The notes under the pieces are model-generated. The model ran no database searches. It was not told the DNA's origin and worked only from the letters and a program-made list of their open reading frames with translations. From positions 1-11,652 of the forward strand of contig JACCUE010000187.1 of the NCBI GenBank assembly GCA_013812005.1: a stretch of 11,652 bases of DNA. Reading direction: 5' to 3'. Both the position numbers and the translations under genes were made by a program. This DNA is from Thermoleophilaceae bacterium (lineage in GTDB: Bacteria > Actinomycetota > Thermoleophilia > Solirubrobacterales > Thermoleophilaceae). Positions 6,016-11,652 of this stretch are shown piece after piece. Numbering within the stretch: the first letter of the stretch is position 1; every line of letters begins with the position of its first letter.

Positions 6016-6822
6016 GTGCAGTTCTCCTTCGACCCTGCGGTGATCGCGCTGATCCTGCTCGCCACGGCGCTGTACGTGCGCGCTGTGAGGGTTCTGAGGC
6101 GGCGGGGGTACGACGTGCCGCCGGCGCAGCAGGCCGCGTGGCACGCCGGGGTGGCGGTTACCGCGGTCGCGCTGCTGTCCCCGGTCGACCCGCTGAGCGA
6201 GGAGCTGCTGATCGCCCACATGGGCCAGCACCTGCTGATCGCCGACCTCTCGGCGCCGCTGCTGCTGGTGGGGATCCGGTCGCCCGTCTACGCGTTCGTG
6301 CTGCCGCGCCCGGCACTCGTTCCGCTGGCCCGCCGGCGACGGCTGCGCGCCCTCTTTCGCTTGCTGCGGCGTCCGCTCGTGGCCATTCCGGTGTGGGTGC
6401 TCATTCTCTATGGCTGGCATTTCGGGTTCGCCTTCGAGGCCGCGGTGCGCAACGGCTTCGTCCACGCCTTCCAGCACCAGACGCTGGTGCTCGGCGCGGT
6501 GCTCGTCTGGTGGTCGGTGATCGAGCCCCGCCGTCGCCGGCTTCCCGGTGACCTGTGGAAGGTGCCCTACCTGGTGGGCGCCCGGCTGGCCGGGATGTTC
6601 CTCGGTATGGCCTTCATCCTGCTGCGCTCGCCGGCCTACCCGGACCTCTACGGGCGGACTGCGCCCGAGCACGGGCTATCGGCGATGACCGATCAGCAGG
6701 TGGCGGGCGGGATGATGCTCGCGCTCGACCTGGTTGTCATGCTGTTCGCGGTGGCGTTCTTCTTCTACCGATCAGCTCAGGACCACGACCGGGCCGACCG
6801 CGCCCAGCCGGTGGCGGGTTGA
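6016..6822 (+). CDS. ctaG: CtaG-type cytochrome c oxidase assembly protein
   Basis: A 268-aa polytopic membrane protein of the caa3_CtaG family (PF09678), which helps mature cytochrome c oxidase, probably by supplying copper. About seven membrane segments are visible (about 7-25, 42-56, 74-92, 122-139, 153-170, 187-203, 232-251). Conserved-looking His pairs are AHMGQHLL (His68, His72), GWHFG (His135) and HAFQH (His150, His154), followed by the family-like DQQVAGGMM before the last helix. The GTG at 6016 is the only start that begins right at the first hydrophobic stretch. It has no Shine-Dalgarno; CACAAT ends 8 nt upstream and might be a -10 box of a leaderless transcript. It lies 44 bp after the dehydrogenase gene and overlaps the next gene by 4 bp. 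Confidence 0.86.
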   Translation: MQFSFDPAVIALILLATALYVRAVRVLRRRGYDVPPAQQAAWHAGVAVTAVALLSPVDPLSEELLIAHMGQHLLIADLSAPLLLVGIRSPVYAFVLPRPALVPLARRRRLRALFRLLRRPLVAIPVWVLILYGWHFGFAFEAAVRNGFVHAFQHQTLVLGAVLVWWSVIEPRRRRLPGDLWKVPYLVGARLAGMFLGMAFILLRSPAYPDLYGRTAPEHGLSAMTDQQVAGGMMLALDLVVMLFAVAFFFYRSAQDHDRADRAQPVAG

Positions 6823-7319
6823 AGCGCGCGGCCGGGGTGCTCGCGGCCGTGGCTCTGACCGCCGGGGGCTGCAGCCTTGGTGATGGCGACGAGCCTCGGG
6901 CCCCCGGCGGAGGGCAGGAGGAGAGCGAGCGCCAGGCGCCGGGGGGCGCCGGGCCTCGGGCGGGGGAGCCCGGCGAGGCCCAGGCGATTCGTGCGTGGTC
7001 GATGGCGCTCAACAGCGAGGACTATGAAAAGGCCGCGTCCTTCTTCGCCGAGGGCGCGATCGTCGAGCAGGCCGGGGAGGTGCGCCTGCCCGACGAGGAC
7101 GCCGCCGTCGCATTCAACCGCAGCCTGCCCTGCAAGGCCGACGTGACCGACGTCGAGGACGAGGGCGACTCCGTGCTGGTCGCTTTTCGCCTGCGGGGCG
7201 GGTCCGCCGGCGGCTGCGACGGCGGGACGGCTCGGGTGCGCTTCCGCTTCGAGGACGGCAAGTTCTCCGAGTGGCGCCAGCTAGGCGAGCCTCCGCCCGC
7301 CGAGGGCGACATCGCCTAG
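6819..7319 (+). CDS. Lipoprotein with NTF2/SnoaL-like domain
   Basis: A 166-aa putative lipoprotein. The start is probably TTG at 6819, overlapping the ctaG stop as TTGA. It gives MKRAAG, a hydrophobic stretch and the lipobox-like TAGGC with Cys at residue 18. GTG 6837 is an alternative start. A Gly/Glu/Pro-rich linker follows to about residue 46. Then comes a compact domain beginning EAQAIRAWSMALNSEDYEKA and continuing ASFFAEGAIVEQAGEVRL, FNRSLPCKADVTDV and ARVRFRFEDGKFSEWRQL. The order helix, cone-like segment and beta-sheet resembles NTF2/SnoaL folds. Three Cys are present: the lipobox Cys, one in LPCKA and one in GGCDGG; the last two could form a disulfide outside the cell. The coupling to ctaG suggests a membrane role, but no function is known. 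Confidence 0.78.
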   Translation: MKRAAGVLAAVALTAGGCSLGDGDEPRAPGGGQEESERQAPGGAGPRAGEPGEAQAIRAWSMALNSEDYEKAASFFAEGAIVEQAGEVRLPDEDAAVAFNRSLPCKADVTDVEDEGDSVLVAFRLRGGSAGGCDGGTARVRFRFEDGKFSEWRQLGEPPPAEGDIA

Positions 7320-7333
7320 AGCCGCACCCTCCC

Positions 7334-7428
7334 GGGGAGGAGCGCAGCCGGAACGTTGTCGGAGGAGCGCAGGCCGATCGCCGATCGGCCGAGCACCGGA
7401 CGGATGACTCTCCGGCGAGCACCGCACC
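7334..7428 (+). repeat. Palindromic intergenic element, copy 3 (full)
   Basis: The left module (7337-7371) matches 4433-4467 at 31 of 35 positions. Next comes a perfect 8-bp hairpin: GGCCGATC (7372-7379), loop GCC, GATCGGCC (7383-7390). The right flank GAGCACCGGA and then a CCGGA/TCCGG hairpin (7396-7400 / 7411-7415) follow. It ends with GCGAGCACCGCACC (7415-7428), identical to the right end of the other copies. The start is 14 bp after the lipoprotein stop, so it is in a 3' position to that gene. The left edge also pairs with upstream bases as CCTCC/GGAGG (7328-7332 / 7336-7340). Confidence 0.75.
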
Positions 7429-7446
7429 CTTTCCAATGACGCTGCA

Positions 7447-7499
7447 ATCGTGAGGGCCGCGACGTCCGTCGAGACGGACGCTCCAAGAGCCCTCACGAT
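7447..7499. other. 11-bp inverted repeat enclosing a second hairpin
   Basis: ATCGTGAGGGC (7447-7457) pairs perfectly with GCCCTCACGAT (7489-7499). Inside is a separate hairpin, CGTCCGT (7463-7469), loop CGAG, ACGGACG (7474-7480). The whole could fold as a two-stem RNA on either strand or serve as a protein-binding palindrome. It is unrelated in sequence to the palindromic element next to it. It lies 133-185 bp before pspA. There is no run of T, so a simple intrinsic terminator is less likely. Confidence 0.65.
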
Positions 7500-7568
7500 G
7501 CGCGCCATCACCCTTTCCGACACCGCAGGGGCCTCGAAGTTTCGCCGGGCGGCCGCCCCGGGCGAGAA
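7500..7568. other. Remainder of the pspA upstream spacer
   Basis: I see no gene here. The stretch is GC-rich and includes a short GGGCGGCCGCCC-like palindromic patch around 7548-7563. Short open frames crossing this spacer depend on the repeats and have no ribosome-binding site. Confidence 0.4.
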
Positions 7569-7590
7569 CTTGACGCACTAGTCTGTGAGG
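7569..7590 (+). promoter_or_regulatory. Candidate pspA promoter/operator region
   Basis: CTTGAC (7569-7574), ten bases containing the palindrome ACTAGT (7577-7582), then GTGAGG (7585-7590). The outer halves match as an inverted repeat at 4 of 6 positions. TTGACG could be a -35, or TAGTCT (7579-7584) a -10 with a leader of about 40 nt, but the partner element is not clear in either case. A regulator-binding site overlapping the promoter is possible. Confidence 0.33.
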
Positions 7591-7631
7591 TACCCCCAGC
7601 GATCCACGAGCCCATCAGGAGGCGCGTTCAT

Positions 7632-8390
7632 ATGGCAGGTCTTGCCGGTCGGATGTCCACAGTGTTCAAGTCGAAGATCTCCAGGATGCTCGACAAGAGC
7701 GAGGATCCTGGCGAGACGCTCGACTACGGCTACCAGAAGCAGGTTGAGCTGCTGCAGAACGTGAAGAAGGGAATCGCGGACGTCGTCACGTCGAAGAAGC
7801 GGCTGCAGATGCAGTCGACAAAGCTCGAGCAGCAGGTGGTCAAGCTCGACACCCAGGCGCGCCAGGCGATGGGTCAGGGTCGCGAGGACCTCGCCCGAGC
7901 CGCGCTGGAGCGCAAGACGGTCGCCCAGACCGAGCTGCAGTCGCTCGACACCCAGGTCAACGAGCTGGAGACCCAGCAGGAGCAGCTCACCGCCAACGAG
8001 AAGAAGCTGCGCACGAAGATCGAGACCTTCCGGACCAAGAAGGAGGTGATCAAGGCCCAGTACTCCGCCGCGGAGGCGCAGGTCAAGATCTCCGAGGCCG
8101 CGAACGGCGTGGGGGAGGAGATGGCCGACCTGGGGCTGGCCATCCAACGTGCGGAGGACAAGACCGAGCAGATGCGCGCCCGGGCCGGTGCAGTCGAGGA
8201 GCTCGAGGCCGCCGGCACCTTCGACGACATCACACAGCTCGGCGCGGGTCAGGACGACATCGACCGCGAGCTGGCCCAGATGGGCTCCGGCGCGCAGGTA
8301 GACGACGAACTGGCGAAGATGAAGGCCGAGCTGGGCGCCGGCGGGGGCGACTCGCCCCAACTCGAGCAGGGGAAAAAGGAGGGCGCGTGA
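7632..8390 (+). CDS. pspA: PspA/IM30 family envelope-stress protein
   Basis: A 252-aa member of the PspA/Vipp1 (ESCRT-III-like) family, which assembles on the inner face of the membrane and protects it under stress. Seen: an N-terminal amphipathic region (about 1-22, MAGLAGRMSTVFKSKISRML), the family EDP motif (24-26), and then a nearly uninterrupted helical, coiled-coil stretch rich in Lys, Glu and Gln (about 30-190). The C-terminal third is acidic, with DDIDRELAQMGSGAQVDDELAKMKAEL. The length is slightly above the usual 220-230. The ATG at 7632 has a very strong AGGAGG (7617-7622) with a 9-nt spacer. It overlaps pspAA by 4 bp, so the two are co-translated. No PspF-type or other regulator gene is near. 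Confidence 0.93.
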   Translation: MAGLAGRMSTVFKSKISRMLDKSEDPGETLDYGYQKQVELLQNVKKGIADVVTSKKRLQMQSTKLEQQVVKLDTQARQAMGQGREDLARAALERKTVAQTELQSLDTQVNELETQQEQLTANEKKLRTKIETFRTKKEVIKAQYSAAEAQVKISEAANGVGEEMADLGLAIQRAEDKTEQMRARAGAVEELEAAGTFDDITQLGAGQDDIDRELAQMGSGAQVDDELAKMKAELGAGGGDSPQLEQGKKEGA

Positions 8391-8665
8391 TCGTCCGTAT
8401 CGCCGGTGAGGGGCAGTTCCGGCTCCCCGACGAGGACGCCGAGCGCCTCAACGAGCTCGACAACAGGGCAGTCGGCGCCGTGGACGCCGGGGACGAGCCC
8501 GGCTTTCGCGAGCTGTGGGCCCAGATGCTCGACCTTGTCAAGACCGACGGTCAGGACCTGGACGGCGACGAGCTGGCGGAGTCCGACGTGATCCTGCCGC
8601 CCCGCGACATCTCCTTCACAGAGGCCCAGGCGGAGTTCACCGGCGAGGGCTTGATCCCCGACTGA
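8387..8665 (+). CDS. pspAA: PspA-associated protein PspAA
   Basis: A small 92-aa soluble protein encoded directly after pspA. The GTG start lies inside the pspA stop (GTGA), with AGGAGG (8377-8382) just upstream. Opening MIVRIAGEGQFRLPDEDAERLNELDN, then FRELWAQMLDLVKTDG (about 40-55), ending SDVILPPRDISFTEAQAEFTGEGLIPD. This pattern, an N-terminal beta-hairpin followed by helices and the ILPPRDISFTEA phrase, matches the PspAA family known from actinobacterial and archaeal Psp loci. Family members occur with PspA and PspAB; their molecular role is not settled. It is acidic and has no membrane segment. Confidence 0.85.
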   Translation: MIVRIAGEGQFRLPDEDAERLNELDNRAVGAVDAGDEPGFRELWAQMLDLVKTDGQDLDGDELAESDVILPPRDISFTEAQAEFTGEGLIPD

Positions 8666-8696
8666 CGGCAGTCAAGGCGACTACTGCGTCGGGGCC

Positions 8697-8711
8697 GACC
8701 GCGAGGCGGTC
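8697..8711. terminator. Weak hairpin between convergent pspAA and pspAB
   Basis: GACCG (8697-8701), loop CGAGG, CGGTC (8707-8711), in the middle of the 61-bp gap between two convergent genes. The position suits a bidirectional terminator, but the stem is only 5 bp and no U-tract follows on either strand. Confidence 0.3.
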
Positions 8712-8726
8712 AGGCGAGCGAGTGCC

Positions 8727-9299
8727 CTAAAGCGGGATCTCCCACAGCGGGAACCAACGCGCGGTCTCGGCCTCGAAGGGAAGCTCGCGCTCGAGCTGGG
8801 CCTTGAGCCTCAGCTCGCGCTCGGTGTCACGCTGCTGAGTGCCGGCTGAAGGCACGAAGGGGTAGAACGAGCCACGCTTGAAGTTGTAGATGAAGTAGAC
8901 ACGGTTGCCCTTCTCTTCGAACGGGAAGACGGCGGCCAGCAGGCGGTCACCGTAGCCCCCGCCCTGCAGCTCGGTGGAGATGGTGTTCAGCGACACCACC
9001 AGGTCCTCGAAGTCGGGGTCGCGGAGGATGATCCAGCGGTAGCCGTGTCCGTCGTCGGCGGACTCCAGCTCGGACTCCTGTTCCTCGCTCACCCCGCTGA
9101 GCAGCTCGTGCGCGTCACGCAGGATCTCGTCGAAGTCCGCGGTGTTGATCGGCTGGAAGACGATGCCGGCCGAGCCGGCGCTCTCGATCCCGAGCCCCGT
9201 CTGCAGCGTCACGTGGGCGGTGGTCATCGCGAACAGGCGGTCGGGCGCTACGCCCTTGAGCTTCTTTCCTCCGCCCAGCAGAGCGTCGAAGAAACCCAC
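8727..9299 (-). CDS. pspAB: PspA-associated protein PspAB
   Basis: A 190-aa soluble protein. The GTG start at 9299 follows the htpX stop with no gap (TAG then GTG), so the two form one transcription unit. Opening MGFFDALLGGGKKLKGVAPDRLFAM, a family-typical start. It continues with GIVFQPINTADFDEIL, the acidic EEQESELESADD, then GYRWIILRDPDFEDLVVSLNTI and NRVYFIYNFKRGSFYPFVP. It ends with LERELPFEAETARWFPLWEIPL. This matches PspAB, whose genes are commonly found with htpX and pspA. No enzyme motif or membrane segment is visible; the function is unknown beyond its genomic association with PspA. Confidence 0.85.
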   Translation of the reverse strand: MGFFDALLGGGKKLKGVAPDRLFAMTTAHVTLQTGLGIESAGSAGIVFQPINTADFDEILRDAHELLSGVSEEQESELESADDGHGYRWIILRDPDFEDLVVSLNTISTELQGGGYGDRLLAAVFPFEEKGNRVYFIYNFKRGSFYPFVPSAGTQQRDTERELRLKAQLERELPFEAETARWFPLWEIPL

Positions 9300-10202
9300 C
9301 TACGCGGCGCCGCCCTGGAGCTGGCCCTCGAGCTGCTGCAGGCGCTCGATGCGCTTCTCCATCGGCGGGTGGGTGGCGAAGAGCGTCTTGATCGAGCCCT
9401 TCACGCTCGCGGGCACGATGAAGAAGGCGTTCATGCGTTCGGCCTCGCGCAGGTCCTGCGTGGGCACCTGCTCCATGGCGCCCGAGATCCGCATGAGGGC
9501 CGACGACAGGGCGCTCGGGCGGCCGGTGACCAGCGCGGCTCCGCGGTCGGCGGAGAACTCGCGGTAGCGCGACAGGGCGAGCATCAAGAAGAACGAGAGG
9601 ATGTAGACCACGAAGGAGGCCAGCAGGATCACGATGAAGGGCATGCCGCCGTCCTCGTCGTCGCCCCCGCCCCCGAAGAAGAACGCGAACTGCATGATCA
9701 TCGAGGCGATGCTCGCAAAGAAGCTGACCACGGTCATGATCAGCACGTCGCGGTTCTTCACGTGCGCCAGCTCGTGCGCCATCACGCCTTCGAGCTCCGC
9801 CGGCGAGAGGGTACGCATGAGGCCCGTCGTGGCGCACACCGTGGCGCTCTTCTGTGATCGCCCCATCGCGAACGCGTTGGGCACGTCGATGTCAGCCACG
9901 GCGATCTTCGGCTTGGGCAGGTCGGCCTGGATGCAGAGGCGCTCGATCATCGCGTGCAATCCCGGAGCCTCCTCTGGTGAGACCTCCTTGGCCCCCATCG
10001 AGGCCAGCGCCAGCTTGTCCGAGAGGAACAGCTGGGAGAGGCTGAGCGCGCCGATCACCACGACCATCACGCCGACGCCGGCGCCCGCCTGGAACAGCAC
10101 CCCTGCGAAGGCCACGTAGAGCAGCCCGAGCAGGAACATCGTGAGCAGCATGCGCACTTGAAGGCCTGTATCTCGGGGGAAGATCGCCTTCTGGGTCGCC
10201 AT
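9300..10202 (-). CDS. htpX: HtpX-type membrane zinc metalloprotease (M48)
   Basis: A 300-aa integral membrane protease that degrades damaged membrane proteins in the family. Seen: two N-terminal membrane helices (about 18-38 and 42-62), the zinc motif HELAH (143-147), membrane segments about 154-176 and 186-210, and REFSADRGA (214-222) with the third zinc ligand Glu215. A Gly/Asp loop FFFGGGGDDEDGG (175-187) lies between the last two helices. ATHPPMEKRIERL (about 275) near the C-terminus is the usual M48B ending. I chose ATG 10202 because a TACACT -10 lies 7 nt upstream and the protein then starts as HtpX homologues usually do. ATG 10253, which has AAGGA upstream, would add 17 unlikely residues across that promoter. 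Confidence 0.92.
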   Translation of the reverse strand: MATQKAIFPRDTGLQVRMLLTMFLLGLLYVAFAGVLFQAGAGVGVMVVVIGALSLSQLFLSDKLALASMGAKEVSPEEAPGLHAMIERLCIQADLPKPKIAVADIDVPNAFAMGRSQKSATVCATTGLMRTLSPAELEGVMAHELAHVKNRDVLIMTVVSFFASIASMIMQFAFFFGGGGDDEDGGMPFIVILLASFVVYILSFFLMLALSRYREFSADRGAALVTGRPSALSSALMRISGAMEQVPTQDLREAERMNAFFIVPASVKGSIKTLFATHPPMEKRIERLQQLEGQLQGGAA

Positions 10203-10237
10203 GGAAAGAAGTGTAGTGAGCGGGGATCGCCGGTCGA
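10203..10237 (-). promoter_or_regulatory. htpX: Probable leaderless promoter of htpX-pspAB
   Basis: TCGACC (10232-10237 on the minus strand), a 16-bp spacer, then TACACT (10210-10215), which fits the -10 consensus well. It ends 7 nt before the ATG at 10202, so the first transcribed base would be at or beside the start codon. The 7 nt between (TCTTTCC) hold no Shine-Dalgarno. Confidence 0.55.
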
Positions 10238-10322
10238 AGGATCCGGCATCCATCCCGAAGTCCTTCGCCGCAGGATCCCTTGCAGGGGCAGGATTCGGGG
10301 CTTAGAACCGACGACTGCGTGC

Positions 10323-10328
10323 TAGGTT
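10323..10328 (+). promoter_or_regulatory. Candidate -10 box for the M23 peptidase gene
   Basis: TAGGTT fits TAnnnT and would start a transcript near 10335, just ahead of the structured leader. No good -35 is seen at 16-18 bp. Confidence 0.28.
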
Positions 10329-10341
10329 GCCCGAGTCTCGA

Positions 10342-10404
10342 GCGCTGGAATTGCCTGCATAACGCAGGTAAACAGCGCCATCTGTCGAGGGTGAACTGGC
10401 CCTC
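10342..10404 (+). promoter_or_regulatory. Structured 5' leader of the M23 peptidase gene
   Basis: A long hairpin: GCGCTG (10342-10347) pairs with CAGCGC (10373-10378). Inside it, separated by a small internal loop, TTGCCTGC (10351-10358) pairs with GCAGGTAA (10364-10371) with one G-U pair and loop ATAAC. In all it has 14 base pairs. A second hairpin, GAGGG (10387-10391) with CCCTC (10400-10404), ends 8 nt before the ATG. No Shine-Dalgarno is free between it and the start codon. It does not match a riboswitch class that I can recognise. Confidence 0.5.
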
Positions 10405-10412
10405 CGCTCGTC

Positions 10413-11585
10413 ATGTTGAAGAAGACCTTCTGGGTACCCATCGCGCTGGCCCTGGCGGCCTACCTCCTGCTGCCCCTCCCCGGGCAGTCCGCTCCCCTGT
10501 CCGAGCGGATTGACAAGAAGCGCGGACAGGTCGAGAAGAAGAAGCAGGTCGAGGGTGTGCTTTCGACCACCATTCAGCGCTATGACAACCGCATCGACAG
10601 CCTCCAGGGAGAGATCAACGGCACCGAGCAGCAACTGGCCGGGGTGCAGACAGAGCTCGACGCCAAGCAGGCCGAGCTCCTACGCGTGCGGGACGAGCTC
10701 GAGGTGGCGCGTGACCGGCTCGAGCGCGCCCGTGCCAAGCTCGAGCTGGCCCGCGAGGCCCTGGCCGACCGCCTGATCGAGCTCTACAAGGCCGACCAGC
10801 CGGACGCGCTCACCGTGGTGCTCGAGGCCGACGGCTTCGACGACCTGCTGGAGCGCACCGAGTTTCTCGAGCGGATCTCCGACCAGGATCGCGACATCGT
10901 CGAGCGCGTCCGCGCGCTGAAGGCCCGCACGGAGCGCGAGGAGGCCAAGCTCGCCGAGCTGGAGCAGGTCTCACAGGAAGCCGCGGAGGTGGTGCTCAGC
11001 CGCCGCAACGAGATCGCCGCGTCGCGTGACCGCCTGGCCGCCGCGCAGGGCGAGCTGGTCACCGTGCGCAGCGACCGGCGCGGGGCTCTGAGCGACGTGC
11101 GGGGAAGCCGCGTGCGCCTGGAGGGCGATCTGGAGGAGCTGGAGGCCACGCAGGCGAAGGTGGCGCAGCAGCTCGCGAATCCCGCGGCCCCGCCCGCCGG
11201 TCCGATCACGCCGGGCTCGGGCGGCGGCCTGATCTGGCCGATCAACGGGACCATCACGTCACCCTTCGGTCTGCGCTGGGGGCGCCTGCACGCCGGCATC
11301 GACATCGCCGCCCCAAGTGGCACTCCGATCCGGGCGGCCGATTCGGGCAGCGTGGTCCTCGCGGCGTACACCGGCGGCTACGGCAACTACACCTGCGTCC
11401 AGCACGCCGGCTCGTTGAGCACCTGCTACGCGCACCAGTCGGGCTATGCCACTTCGGCGGGCGCCTCGGTCAGCCAGGGACAGGTGATCGGGTATGTGGG
11501 CAACACCGGGGCGTCGTTCGGCGATCACCTGCATTTCGAGACCAGGGTCAACGGGACGCCCGTGGATCCCCTCGGCTACCTCTAG
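10413..11585 (+). CDS. Secreted coiled-coil M23 peptidase (murein hydrolase)
   Basis: A 390-aa exported peptidase that probably cuts peptidoglycan cross-links. Seen: MLKK followed by a hydrophobic signal peptide to about residue 27 (GQSA); two long coiled coils (about 28-125 and 150-245) separated by a short region containing VLEADGFDDLLERTEFLERISD; a Pro/Gly linker PAAPPAGPITPGSGGG; and the LytM/M23 domain from about 273. Zinc and catalytic residues are in place: HAGID (His293, Asp297), CYAHQS (His341) and HLHFE (His372, His374). The architecture resembles EnvC/PcsB-type proteins, whose coiled coils are controlled by FtsEX; no ftsEX genes are in the window. Two Cys (TCVQHAG and TCYAH) near the active site may form a disulfide. 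It is divergent from htpX, with a folded leader. Confidence 0.92.
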   Translation: MLKKTFWVPIALALAAYLLLPLPGQSAPLSERIDKKRGQVEKKKQVEGVLSTTIQRYDNRIDSLQGEINGTEQQLAGVQTELDAKQAELLRVRDELEVARDRLERARAKLELAREALADRLIELYKADQPDALTVVLEADGFDDLLERTEFLERISDQDRDIVERVRALKARTEREEAKLAELEQVSQEAAEVVLSRRNEIAASRDRLAAAQGELVTVRSDRRGALSDVRGSRVRLEGDLEELEATQAKVAQQLANPAAPPAGPITPGSGGGLIWPINGTITSPFGLRWGRLHAGIDIAAPSGTPIRAADSGSVVLAAYTGGYGNYTCVQHAGSLSTCYAHQSGYATSAGASVSQGQVIGYVGNTGASFGDHLHFETRVNGTPVDPLGYL

Positions 11586-11652
11586 CCCGAGGACGGCCAG
11601 TCCGGCTGCACGGCGGGGTCGAAGCGCACCGAGTCGAGGAGTCCGAATGCCT
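11582..11652 (-). CDS. C-terminal end of an unknown protein (cut by window edge)
   Basis: On the minus strand a frame without stops runs from the window edge to TAG at 11582-11584. It encodes 22 visible residues ending SVRFDPAVQPDWPSSG. The stop overlaps the M23 stop codon tail to tail by 4 bp. Only 71 bases are visible, so no family can be named. It is called because the composition looks protein-like and because the M23 gene leaves no spacer, which fits a convergent neighbour. Confidence 0.45.
   Translation of the reverse strand, partial: AFGLLDSVRFDPAVQPDWPSSG

Noticed and set aside
7271..7578. Short frames through the palindromic element and the 7447-7499 inverted repeat
   Set aside because: They depend on repeat sequence, have no ribosome-binding site and no recognisable protein features.
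7578..8360. A 260-aa open frame antisense to pspA
   Set aside because: Leu/Gly-rich translation typical of the complement of a Lys/Glu/Gln-rich coiled-coil gene; no start signal.
10203..10253. Upstream ATG for htpX with AAGGA before it
   Set aside because: It would overlap the good TACACT promoter and add 17 residues ahead of the normal HtpX start; kept as an alternative only.
10270..10300. Short CCCT/AGGG hairpin between htpX and the M23 gene
   Set aside because: A 4-bp stem in GC-rich sequence is expected by chance.

Overview
This window comes from a GC-rich chromosome. The gene families and the compact layout point to an actinobacterium, possibly of the Thermoleophilia/Solirubrobacterales. 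That placement is inference, since there is no rRNA or other marker. It carries eleven complete protein genes and parts of two more. I see no tRNA, rRNA, IS element, integrase or CRISPR array.

Layout. (1) Positions 1-2036 (+): two acyl-CoA dehydrogenase genes overlapping by 4 bp, the first cut by the window edge. They look like the two subunits of a heteromeric FadE enzyme. (2) Positions 2099-4385 (-): a secreted SIMPL-domain protein, a 92-aa unknown protein and a lipoprotein with cell-wall-binding-repeat-2-like domains. (3) Positions 4386-4681: a divergent spacer with hairpin repeats and two tandem TetR-type operators. (4) Positions 4682-7319 (+): a third acyl-CoA dehydrogenase, a CtaG-type cytochrome oxidase assembly protein and a small lipoprotein with an NTF2/SnoaL-like domain. 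(5) Positions 7320-7631: a 312-bp spacer with a second complete copy of the hairpin repeat and a separate 11-bp inverted repeat. (6) Positions 7632-10202: an envelope-stress module, pspA-pspAA (+) facing htpX-pspAB (-). (7) Positions 10413-11585 (+): a secreted coiled-coil M23 peptidase, divergent from htpX and preceded by a strongly folded leader. (8) Positions 11582-11652 (-): the C-terminal end of one more gene.

Two themes link the genes. The first is acyl-CoA oxidation (1 and 4), with a probable TetR-regulated promoter. The second is envelope maintenance: PspA with PspAA, PspAB and HtpX, the M23 peptidase, three exported proteins or lipoproteins, and CtaG for respiratory-chain assembly.

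The most unusual signal is non-coding. A family of intergenic palindromic elements has two constant flanks around a hairpin. Between two copies the hairpin stems differ at four positions, each compensated by a change on the other arm. Several minus-strand genes also appear to be leaderless, with a TAnnnT -10 box 6-8 nt before the start codon.
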